A DNA stretch of 5,031 bases from Balneolales bacterium (GTDB taxonomy: Bacteria > Bacteroidota > Rhodothermia > Balneolales > Natronogracilivirgulaceae). Both the position numbers and the translations under genes were made by a program. Positions 1-5,031 of the stretch are shown one piece after another. The DNA lies in contig SLHZ01000302.1 of NCBI GenBank assembly GCA_007135895.1, forward strand, positions 1 through 5,031. Direction: 5' to 3'. Numbering within the stretch: position 1 is the first letter of the stretch; the number at the start of each line of letters is the position of its first letter. The notes beneath the pieces were generated by a model. That model was not told the origin of the DNA, did no database searches, and worked only from the letters and a program-made list of their open reading frames with translations.

Positions 1-362
1 AAGCGCTTGGGGGAAAGCGTGATCCAGTCAAAAGAGCCGCTCAGCGGAGAGGACCCGCTCGTCTCCAGATGGATCTTCATGCCAGCGTCATGCAGTCCGG
101 TGGTCAGGCCTGCCAGATCATGAAGCAGCGGCTCACCTCCCGTTATTACGACAAACCGGGCACCCGATGCCCGGGACCGATGCACCAGCTCGATTACGGG
201 AATCATCGGATGGGCCGATGCGTCCCAACTCTCTTTTACATCGCACCACCAGCATCCGACATCACAGCCTGCCAGCCGGATGAAATAGGCCGATTGCCCC
301 GTATGAGTCCCTTCTCCCTGTATGGTATGAAAGTGCTCCATCACGGGGTATTTCAACTCCAT
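1..362 (-). CDS. queE: 7-carboxy-7-deazaguanine synthase QueE (partial, N-terminal part)
   Basis: This is a radical SAM enzyme that converts 6-carboxy-tetrahydropterin to 7-carboxy-7-deazaguanine, the ring-contraction step on the way to preQ0 and queuosine in tRNA. The visible 120 residues begin MELKYPVMEHFHTIQGEG. They contain the QGEG block (15-18), the iron-sulfur cluster motif CDVGCWWC (C33, C37, C40; a CX3CX2C radical SAM signature), CDVKESWD (40-47), the SAM-binding TGGEP (74-78) and HLETSG (98-103), then run off the left edge at LSPKR. Family members are usually a little over 200 residues, so about 40% is missing. I chose the ATG at 362 because AGGAG lies 9 nt upstream; an in-frame ATG at 386 is possible but has no such site. 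It is on the same strand as the 583-3298 cluster but 220 bp downstream of it, so it may have its own promoter. The function is very likely; the partners QueC and QueD are not in view. Confidence 0.93.
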   Translation of the reverse strand, partial: MELKYPVMEHFHTIQGEGTHTGQSAYFIRLAGCDVGCWWCDVKESWDASAHPMIPVIELVHRSRASGARFVVITGGEPLLHDLAGLTTGLHDAGMKIHLETSGSSPLSGSFDWITLSPKR

Positions 363-582
363 CCAATGTTTCTCCTTTCTGCTCATCTTCAGCCTGTGTT
401 AATCATTGCCATGATGCAATTATTTTCCTCTGTTTATCATTTTTTTTTCAAGCGGACAGACGGAGCATTCATGGAAATAGTCATGCGACTGTGTGTCCGA
501 AGTATCGGTCATGAATGTTTCATCATGCTATCCAACGCCTTTATGATGCTATCCAACGCCTTTATGATGCTATCCAACGCCT
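363..582. other. Gap between the MGMT-family gene and queE
   Basis: No confident gene lies in these 220 bases. The gap holds a 21-bp tandem repeat (522-583), a hairpin-capable ATTGC/GCAAT pair with a 6-nt loop (405-409 and 416-420), a run of nine T on the plus strand around 440-448, and two crossing inverted repeats (453-458 with 494-499, and 466-473 with 510-517). A 30-codon minus-strand frame (512-420) is the only small ORF of note. The region should carry the queE promoter and 5' leader, but I could not find a convincing -35/-10 pair, a Bacteroidota TAnnTTTG element, a preQ1 riboswitch or a strong terminator. Confidence 0.6.
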
Positions 583-583
583 T
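522..583. repeat. 21-bp tandem repeat, almost three copies
   Basis: The plus strand has three head-to-tail copies at 522-542, 543-563 and 564-583, sharing the core ATGCTATCCAACGCCTT. Copy 1 differs from copy 2 only near its 5' end (ATCATG instead of ATGATG), and copy 3 lacks the final T. The array ends inside the TGA stop (583-585) of the minus-strand MGMT-family gene. The period is a multiple of three, so that gene's frame continues through it, with TAA or TGA once per unit. The period is also two helical turns. It may be a simple slippage expansion or a set of binding sites; the sequence does not decide. Confidence 0.95.
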
Positions 584-918
584 CAGGGTTGCCAGAAATG
601 GCGGTTCATATTGATCCTGCCGCATTCCAGAAAAGTCACGCCCTCGGACCGAAGCATCTGTTCCATGGTGTCACCGCCAAACCAGCTCTTGCCGGTCAGC
701 TCCCCGTTGCGATTGACTACCCTGTGACAGGGCAGCGGTTTTGAGCCATCCAATGAGAGTGTCCGGTTCAGGGTCCATCCTACCAGCCGGGCACTGCCGC
801 CGGTACCCAGATAACGGGCTATGGCCCCGTAAGTGGTGACATAACCCGCCGGAATGCGGTCAACCACTTCGTAGACCCGCTCGTAAAAATCTTTCTCAAA
901 ATTCCTTTCAGCCGGCAT
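583..918 (-). CDS. MGMT-family / alkyltransferase-like DNA-binding protein
   Basis: This 111-residue protein has only the C-terminal DNA-binding domain of O6-alkylguanine-DNA alkyltransferases, the size of alkyltransferase-like (ATL) proteins that bind alkylated guanine and flag it for nucleotide excision repair. Visible features are the helix-turn-helix TTYGAIARYLG (28-38) with Tyr30, the recognition helix SARLVGWTLN (42-51) with the arginine-finger candidate Arg44, the active-site block PCHRV (63-67) with Cys64, the ATL-type tail NRNGELTG (69-76), and a C-terminal FWQP. Many ATLs carry Trp or Ala where this protein has Cys64, so real methyl transfer cannot be excluded. I chose the ATG at 918 because GAAAGG sits 6 nt upstream; an ATG at 924 is in frame but too close to that site. 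The gene overlaps the end of the DUF2520 gene by 11 bp, which implies co-transcription and coupling. The family is certain; catalytic versus sensor role is open. Confidence 0.9.
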   Translation of the reverse strand: MPAERNFEKDFYERVYEVVDRIPAGYVTTYGAIARYLGTGGSARLVGWTLNRTLSLDGSKPLPCHRVVNRNGELTGKSWFGGDTMEQMLRSEGVTFLECGRINMNRHFWQP

Positions 919-1837
919 GATCATCCTTTCTTTTTTCAGACAGCAACTGTCTGATTTCATCGTCGGCAGACAAATCCCTGCCGGGTGTTTCTGCGACAAT
1001 ATCGAGTGCAGTCCGGCCCAGACTCGCATACAGCTCCCGAATTTCCGGCAAGCTTTCAAGCAGGTCCAGATGCCGGGCCACCGTACCGGCATCACCACGG
1101 GCAACAGGACCGGTTAGCACTTCCACCGGTGTTTTTTCGAGCAAGCCCGCCACGGTCTGCTCGACCAGAGGACGCAGAAGCTCCTGCGACCGAACCTCCA
1201 CTCCGTACTCCGCCAATATGCAGCGGGCAGCATGAAACAGGGATGCCATGTAGTTGCTCACGAATACGGCGGACAAATGTATGGCCTGCTTCTGCCGCCG
1301 GTCCACAATCAACGGTCGCGCACCCAGTGCGGCAACAAGCCCTTTGAGTTTCTCACACAAGGATCGACTCCCCTGCAGTGTGACGAAGCACCCGTCAAAG
1401 GCAGTGGTCCGCTCCCGGGACGGAAACGTTTGTACCGGGTGGAATCCCGCCGAGAGCCCTTCGCCTGCGACAGGATGGAGTACGTCCGAAGAGTGGGTTC
1501 CGGATGTATGAATCCAGATTCTGCCGGACATGTGACCATCCGGATGCCCCTGCAACCATTTCGCCATCTGACCGGCATAGACGGGTAGCTGGTCATCGGG
1601 AAGGCACAAAAAAACCACCTCTCCCAGATCGTCCGGGTGTTCGGGGAATCTCCCGCAGTAGCGTGATTCCGTCTGCGCGGCAAGTATGCGGCCATGCTCC
1701 GCCGTACGGCTATATAGACTCCGAAGCCGGTAACCCCTGCGGTACAGGGCCCGCGCCAGGGACGAGCCAACGCGTCCGGTGCCGATGATGGTGAAATCAC
1801 CGGAAAATCCGTGAAAGCTGCGGAGAGAGTCCGTCAT
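908..1837 (-). CDS. Rossmann-like and DUF2520 domain protein (putative NAD(P)-dependent oxidoreductase)
   Basis: This 309-residue cytosolic protein has an N-terminal dinucleotide-binding fold and a helical DUF2520 domain, resembling in layout the 6-phosphogluconate or ketopantoate reductase class. The N-terminus has FTIIGTGRVGSSLARAL with the GxGxxG loop at 19-24, followed by the strand VVFLCLPDD (74-82), HTSGT (110-114) and GFHPVQTF (131-138). The DUF2520 half has HLSAVFVSNYM (187-197), in which His187 and Asn195 match family-conserved positions, and LTGPVARGD (241-249) followed by His256. These residues are where a substrate site would be expected, but no substrate is established for the family and I do not assign one. 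The ATG at 1837 overlaps the upstream gene's TGA as ATGA, and no Shine-Dalgarno is visible, so translation probably depends on the upstream gene. The length is usual for the family. Confidence 0.9.
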   Translation of the reverse strand: MTDSLRSFHGFSGDFTIIGTGRVGSSLARALYRRGYRLRSLYSRTAEHGRILAAQTESRYCGRFPEHPDDLGEVVFLCLPDDQLPVYAGQMAKWLQGHPDGHMSGRIWIHTSGTHSSDVLHPVAGEGLSAGFHPVQTFPSRERTTAFDGCFVTLQGSRSLCEKLKGLVAALGARPLIVDRRQKQAIHLSAVFVSNYMASLFHAARCILAEYGVEVRSQELLRPLVEQTVAGLLEKTPVEVLTGPVARGDAGTVARHLDLLESLPEIRELYASLGRTALDIVAETPGRDLSADDEIRQLLSEKRKDDHAG

Positions 1838-2619
1838 GACGAATGATCCGGAAAACCGGCATATCCCGAAATCATGTTAGCTTCGGGGTTATCCTCGAAA
1901 AGCGGCCGAAAACGTATTTCACGCTCCCGGAACCGGGCATATTGAAACCCCGCCAGGAAAATACCGGCTCCATTGATATGCGATTCGCCGCTGTAAATCA
2001 GGTTGAGCATCCTTGTATTGTTTCCTTCCCGGATAGCAGCGGCAAGTTGCTCAAAAGAAACAGCTTGACGGGCAGGCAGCTCACAACAGAAAACGACCAG
2101 GGAGTTTTTCGCGGAGAGGATCTCATTGAGGACAAAAACAAGCTCGTTGACAATGGGCGGCGACTCTTCGGTGAGCTGCATTCCCAGCACCTTGAAGTTG
2201 CCGGTTACCAGCTGAAGCATCGTCACATGGTCAAAAAAACCGAGATGCGAAAAATCCGTGTGCCTTCGGATAAAAAAATCATCCTCTTCATCACATAAAT
2301 CATCCCTGAGCTTGTCGTCTGCATCCAGACTCCCCAATTCGGTCCCGACCATCTGTCCGGGCAGAATCGGTATTTTGCTTGTTTCATCATCACCTGCCCT
2401 GTCGGGTTCTATGATAAGGACCGTCTCATAGCGGTTGTCCCGTATCTGCCGGTAGACATAGCAGAAGTCCAGTGCATTATCAAGGGTCATTCTTGGAGGC
2501 AGAAAAATGAGGCGGATACCGTCTTGTCCGGCATAAGGCTGCTCCTGTATCATCTTTTTCAGCACATCCGGTGAGTGTGGAAGCGATCCCTGAGAGGAGA
2601 GGATTTCCTTGTTTATCAT
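1834..2619 (-). CDS. Divergent MEMO-like protein (AmmeMemoRadiSam B fold), ligand residues apparently lost
   Basis: The function of this 261-residue protein is unknown. The order of blocks resembles the MEMO family: a helix-strand YRQIRDNRYETVLIIEPDRAG (56-76) where MEMO has a strand ending in GPxHxG; GQMVGTELGSLDADDKL (88-104) for the G-x-TPLG-x-v-x-D block; SHLGFFDHVTMLQLV (124-138) for EHSxExQLPFL; KNSLVVFCCELPARQ (171-185) for the SSDxSH strand; and MISGYAGF (249-256) for the C-terminal VVGYA strand. The family's histidines and cysteine in PHAGY, GPxHxG, SDxSH and ACG are not preserved (here PPRMT, EPDRAG, CELPAR, GAG). I prefer the ATG at 2619, 34 bp after the phosphopantetheinyl transferase stop; an in-frame ATG at 2700 would overlap that gene by 47 bp, and neither has a clear ribosome site. 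The stop overlaps the DUF2520 start (ATGA). The fold assignment is from memory and moderately sure; that it is coding is much surer. Confidence 0.72.
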   Translation of the reverse strand: MINKEILSSQGSLPHSPDVLKKMIQEQPYAGQDGIRLIFLPPRMTLDNALDFCYVYRQIRDNRYETVLIIEPDRAGDDETSKIPILPGQMVGTELGSLDADDKLRDDLCDEEDDFFIRRHTDFSHLGFFDHVTMLQLVTGNFKVLGMQLTEESPPIVNELVFVLNEILSAKNSLVVFCCELPARQAVSFEQLAAAIREGNNTRMLNLIYSGESHINGAGIFLAGFQYARFREREIRFRPLFEDNPEANMISGYAGFPDHSS

Positions 2620-2653
2620 GGGTTTAATAATATTGTTTGAGAGAGTCCAGATG

Positions 2654-3298
2654 TCACGGCCGGCCGGAATCTCCTGTTTGTGCAGACAATGCCACGGCAA
2701 TCCAGTGATTTTGAAATGAAAATGATGCTATGGCCAGCGGTTCCGCCTCTGTTACGGTCAGAAAAACATGAGTATCGTGTTGTTTCAGTTTAATACGGTT
2801 CATCGCCATACGCAAGCCGGTACCGGTATATTTGAGCGCCGCTTCCTTGAGAGTCCACAGGCGAATGCCACACAGCTCCTTCAGTATGGCCGCAGATTCA
2901 TCGGGATGGGCGATCCGCCTGCGAAGCCCTGAATGCATGGAACGATTGCAGGGCTCCACGTCCACACCAACTTGTCCGCAGCCGTTCAGTGCACAGACCA
3001 GCATGTTGCGGCTATGGGAGATGCTTATTCCAACGACCCGGCCGTTGACAATACCATAGGGCTTTCCGGACTCCATTTTCCTGATTTCGAACCCATCGGG
3101 ATCTATTCCCTCTCTGAGCAGTGCCTTCTCAAGCAGATCACGGGCCAACGAGGCAGTTTTTCCACTTTTCGCATCTACGGAGGCCATTCCCCCGGCAGGC
3201 GTGAGACGTTTTCCAGGTTCTGCGGATAACGAGGCTGCCATGACAATGCAGCCCGTAGGCAGAGGGGACGGAGTATGTTCGTTAACATACCAGTGCAA
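2654..3298 (-). CDS. 4'-phosphopantetheinyl transferase superfamily protein
   Basis: The predicted reaction is transfer of 4'-phosphopantetheine from coenzyme A to a serine of a carrier protein, giving holo-ACP or holo-PCP. All signature blocks are visible in the 214 residues: GKPY (78-81), SISHS (92-96), the magnesium-binding GVDVE (111-115, with Asp113 and Glu115), and LWTLKEAALKYTGTGL (147-162) with Trp148, Lys151, Glu152 and Lys156. This is the Sfp/Gsp-type arrangement rather than the short AcpS trimer type. The start is uncertain. I chose TTG at 3298, which has GGAG 7 nt upstream and an in-frame stop at 3323-3325. In-frame ATG codons at 3241 and 3187 would remove 19 or 37 residues without touching the motifs. 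It is the first gene of the minus-strand cluster and faces away from lysS. No carrier protein or synthase gene is in view, so its target is unknown. Confidence 0.9.
   Translation of the reverse strand: MHWYVNEHTPSPLPTGCIVMAASLSAEPGKRLTPAGGMASVDAKSGKTASLARDLLEKALLREGIDPDGFEIRKMESGKPYGIVNGRVVGISISHSRNMLVCALNGCGQVGVDVEPCNRSMHSGLRRRIAHPDESAAILKELCGIRLWTLKEAALKYTGTGLRMAMNRIKLKQHDTHVFLTVTEAEPLAIASFSFQNHWIAVALSAQTGDSGRP
3273..3290. repeat. Perfect inverted repeat at the start of the phosphopantetheinyl transferase gene
   Basis: GTATGTT (3273-3279) and AACATAC (3284-3290) are perfect reverse complements around a 4-nt centre, CGTT. If translation starts at TTG 3298, this forms a mRNA hairpin 5 nt after the start codon. 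If translation starts at ATG 3241, it lies 32-49 nt upstream in the leader, where it could be a repressor operator. Confidence 0.6.
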
Positions 3299-3378
3299 GC
3301 GATTGCTCCGGTTCTCGTATGGTTAAATGGGTATCTTGTAAACAAGTCGCTGCAAAGCGGCGTTTTCTTACTTTTGAA

Positions 3379-3404
3379 ATATACAAAACCGATATACAAA
3401 ACCG
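3379..3404. repeat. Perfect 13-bp tandem duplication in the divergent promoter region
   Basis: ATATACAAAACCG occurs twice head to tail at 3379-3391 and 3392-3404 without mismatch. On the minus strand each unit reads CGGTTTTGTATAT, so each copy places a TTTTG next to a TATAT. It lies 80-106 nt upstream of the leftward gene start and 105-131 nt upstream of lysS, a position suited to a promoter or regulator site, but it could equally be a recent slippage event. Confidence 0.9.
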
Positions 3405-3417
3405 GAAGACCAACCTC

Positions 3418-3440
3418 GAGCGGAATATATTCCGTTTTTT
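3418..3440 (+). terminator. Terminator-like hairpin in the lysS leader (possible attenuator)
   Basis: CGGAATATATTCCG (3421-3434) is a perfect 14-bp palindrome followed directly by TTTTTT (3435-3440). As plus-strand RNA it can fold as CGGAA-UAUA-UUCCG, and G-U and A-U pairs with 3418-3420 can lengthen the stem at the expense of part of the U run. The stem is short and AT-rich, so termination would be weak. No plus-strand gene precedes it, so if real it would act inside the lysS 5' leader, about 70 nt before the start codon. A DNA operator is the alternative. Confidence 0.35.
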
Positions 3441-3509
3441 ACCTTTCATTTTCGTAAACTTCTTTGCCGTAATTTGAATTGTCGTAATCCAAATACTTTC
3501 CCCAATCAT

Positions 3510-5031
3510 ATGAGTGAGATCGAAACCGGCCTGACCGAACAGGCGCGTTTCCGCCGTGAAAAACTCGGTGAGATACGCGCAATGGGTATCAATCCATATC
3601 CTTACGAGTTTGAAACCGATCATTCCGCCGAGCAAATCCTGGATCAGCCCGGATTGCTGCAGGGCGATGATGCCAGCCGAAAACGGGTCCGCATAGCCGG
3701 ACGCATCATGACCCGGCGCATCATGGGCAAGGCCGCTTTTTTCCATCTTCAGGATCATACGGCCACTATCCAGGTTTACATACGGCGCGACGACGTTGGG
3801 ACGGAGTGTTACAATACCCTTTTCAAAAAAATGATCGATCTGGGCGACCTGGTAGGTATCGCGGGTTTTGTGTTTCAGACCCGAACCGGCGAAACAACCG
3901 TCCACGCCGAGCAGTTCGTATTGCTCGCCAAAGCCCTTCGACCCCTCCCCGTGGCCAAGGAGACCGAGGACGAGCAGGGCAATAAAGTCATCCATGATGC
4001 TTTTGCCGACAAAGAGCTCCGGTACCGCCAGCGTTATCTCGATCTCATTGTGAATTCTGATGTCCGAACGGTTTTCGTTCAGCGATCGAAAATGATCCAG
4101 TCCATGCGCGACTACATGCTGGCCAAAGGATACCTTGAAGTGGAGACCCCCGTGCTTCAGCCGGTTTATGGCGGGGCTTTGGCCAGGCCTTTTGAAACCC
4201 ACCACAATGCCCTGGATATGAAGCTCTATCTTCGCATTGCCAATGAGCTGTATCTGAAGAGACTTATTATCGGTGGTTTCCAGGGTGTTTTTGAATTTGC
4301 CAAAGACTTCCGTAACGAAGGCATAAGCCGTTTTCACAATCCGGAATTCACCCAGATGGAACTCTACGTCGCCTGGAAAGACTATCGCTGGATGATGGAA
4401 TTCACCGAAAAAATGATCGAGCATATGGTCGTTTCTCTCCACGGGAAAACCGCCGTATCGGTTGGAAAGCATGTCATCGACTTCAGGACACCCTGGCGGC
4501 GTATCCCGATGCTTCAGGCTATTGCCGAGCATACGGGGCTCGATCTTGCCGGTCTGAATGAAAAACAGATTCGTGCGGCAGTCCGCGATATGGGACTGAA
4601 TGCAGAGGATGGCGCCGGAAAAGGAAAGCTGATTGATGAACTGTTCGGTGAGATGGTTGAGCACAAGCTCATCCAGCCCACTTTCATCACCGACTACCCC
4701 GTCGAAATGAGTCCGCTGGCAAAAAAGCACCGTGAGAAAGAGGGGTTGGTCGAACGCTTTGAAGTGATTTGCAATGGCAAAGAGCTCTGCAACGCCTTTT
4801 CGGAACTTAACGATCCGGTGGATCAGCGCCAGCGCTTCGAGGAACAGGCCCGGCTGCGCAGTGCCGGTGACGAGGAGGCCATGGTGGTGGACGAGGACTT
4901 CCTCAAAGCACTGGAATACGGCATGCCGCCGGCAGCCGGCCTGGGCATCGGCATTGATCGGCTGGCCATGATCATGACCAATCAGGACTCCATCCGCGAT
5001 GTCCTATTCTTCCCTCACATGCGCCCCGGAT
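3510..5031 (+). CDS. lysS: Lysyl-tRNA synthetase, class II (C-terminus beyond the window)
   Basis: LysS charges tRNA-Lys with lysine using ATP in the cytosol. The frame is open from ATG 3510 to the right edge, giving 507 residues, close to the 505 of the E. coli enzyme. The N-terminus (REKLGEIRAMGINPYPYEF, 16-34) leads into an OB-fold anticodon-binding domain (VRIAGRIMTRRIMGKAAFFHLQD, 60-82). The catalytic domain starts at ELRYRQRYLDL (169-179). Motif 1 is around GYLEVETPVLQP (207-218), then GGALARPFETHHNALD (221-236) and LRIANELYLKRL (241-252). Motif 2 is FEFAKDFRNEG with HNPEFTQMELY (261-286), and motif 3 is GLGIGIDRLAM (477-487). NGKELCNAFSELNDP (422-436) carries the usual lysine and ATP site residues. 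The end LFFPHMRPG matches the family terminus, so few residues may be missing, although some Bacteroidota enzymes have an extra C-terminal tail. No Shine-Dalgarno precedes the start; the N-terminal sequence fits family starts. Confidence 0.97.
   Translation, partial: MSEIETGLTEQARFRREKLGEIRAMGINPYPYEFETDHSAEQILDQPGLLQGDDASRKRVRIAGRIMTRRIMGKAAFFHLQDHTATIQVYIRRDDVGTECYNTLFKKMIDLGDLVGIAGFVFQTRTGETTVHAEQFVLLAKALRPLPVAKETEDEQGNKVIHDAFADKELRYRQRYLDLIVNSDVRTVFVQRSKMIQSMRDYMLAKGYLEVETPVLQPVYGGALARPFETHHNALDMKLYLRIANELYLKRLIIGGFQGVFEFAKDFRNEGISRFHNPEFTQMELYVAWKDYRWMMEFTEKMIEHMVVSLHGKTAVSVGKHVIDFRTPWRRIPMLQAIAEHTGLDLAGLNEKQIRAAVRDMGLNAEDGAGKGKLIDELFGEMVEHKLIQPTFITDYPVEMSPLAKKHREKEGLVERFEVICNGKELCNAFSELNDPVDQRQRFEEQARLRSAGDEEAMVVDEDFLKALEYGMPPAAGLGIGIDRLAMIMTNQDSIRDVLFFPHMRPG

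Larger units (their letters stand above)
3299..3509. promoter_or_regulatory. Divergent AT-rich intergenic region between the minus-strand cluster and lysS
   Basis: These 211 bases must contain the lysS promoter on the plus strand and probably the promoter of the 583-3298 cluster on the minus strand. They include an imperfect palindrome CTTGTAAACAAG (3335-3346), a small CGCT-GCAA-AGCG hairpin (3348-3359), a 13-bp tandem duplication (3379-3404) and a palindrome with a T run (3421-3440). The GGAG at 3308-3311 (read on the minus strand) is the ribosome site used to choose the TTG start of the leftward gene. A TTGAAA at 3374-3379 has no -10 hexamer at normal spacing, and no exact TAnnTTTG element was found, so no promoter can be placed to the base. 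Confidence 0.55.

Noticed and set aside
387..470. A preQ1 riboswitch upstream of queE
   Set aside because: I looked for the preQ1-I stem-loop with its A-rich tail on the minus strand and found no match; only the unrelated short hairpin at 405-420 is present.
497..508. CCGA-AGTA-TCGG hairpin after the MGMT-family gene as its terminator
   Set aside because: The stem is only 4 bp and no T run follows on the minus strand.
69..614. A 181-codon plus-strand frame with repeated MLSNAFM segments
   Set aside because: It lies antisense to queE and crosses the gap. The peptide repeat is just the 21-bp DNA repeat read in one frame, and no ribosome site or family signal supports it.
919..1104. Upstream extension of the MGMT-family gene to an ATG at 1104
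   Set aside because: The extra 62 residues would lie wholly within the DUF2520 coding region in another frame and have no family similarity; the ATG at 918 has a well-spaced ribosome site.
1843..2298. A 151-codon plus-strand frame opposite the MEMO-like gene
   Set aside because: The minus-strand frame is longer, is linked by ATGA overlap and short spacing to its neighbours, and shows recognisable family blocks; this one shows none.
3275..3457. A 60-codon plus-strand leader peptide before lysS
   Set aside because: It starts inside the opposite-strand transferase gene, has no ribosome site, no run of lysine codons as expected for attenuation, and owes part of its sequence to the 13-bp duplication.
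3701..3727. Direct repeat CGCATCATG within lysS
   Set aside because: It encodes the family-typical GRIMTRRIMGK segment, so it reflects protein conservation, not a DNA element.
3282..4730. A 482-codon open frame on the minus strand opposite lysS
   Set aside because: It is in the codon-for-codon antisense register of lysS and stays open only because lysS avoids TTA, CTA and TCA codons there. Its translation resembles no family, while the plus strand is unmistakable LysS.

Overview
The window looks like a chromosomal segment from a member of the Bacteroidota or a close relative (Rhodothermota/Balneolota-like, moderate GC). Three observations suggest this. The lysyl-tRNA synthetase carries Bacteroidota-style blocks (FEFAKDFRNEG, ELYVAWKDYRWMM, LFFPHMRP). 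The QueE has the matching CDVGCxWCDVKESWD block. The start of lysS has no Shine-Dalgarno sequence. The assignment is inferred from remembered family sequences, not from a search.

Layout from left to right: (1) 1-362, minus strand, is the N-terminal 120 residues of QueE (7-carboxy-7-deazaguanine synthase, queuosine pathway), cut by the left edge. (2) 363-582 is a gap without a confident gene. It holds a three-copy 21-bp tandem repeat that abuts the next gene's stop codon, several short inverted repeats and a doubtful 30-codon frame. (3) 583-3298, minus strand, is a compact four-gene cluster. In transcription order it encodes a 4'-phosphopantetheinyl transferase, a divergent MEMO-like protein, a Rossmann/DUF2520 protein and a small MGMT/alkyltransferase-like protein. 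The first pair is separated by 34 bp, the second shares a 4-bp ATGA overlap and the third overlaps by 11 bp, so one transcript with translational coupling is likely. (4) 3299-3509 is an AT-rich divergent regulatory region with a perfect 13-bp tandem duplication and a palindrome followed by six T. (5) 3510 to the right edge, plus strand, is lysS, with 507 residues visible and no stop codon before the edge.

The genes are mostly housekeeping: tRNA charging (LysS), tRNA modification (QueE), carrier-protein activation (phosphopantetheinyl transferase) and DNA alkylation damage handling (MGMT family). The most interesting part is the operon-like set joining the phosphopantetheinyl transferase to a MEMO-fold protein that seems to have lost every conserved metal or active-site residue, and to a DUF2520 protein of unknown substrate. 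I see no mobile element, CRISPR array, tRNA, rRNA or convincing riboswitch, and no clear evidence for a wholly new system.
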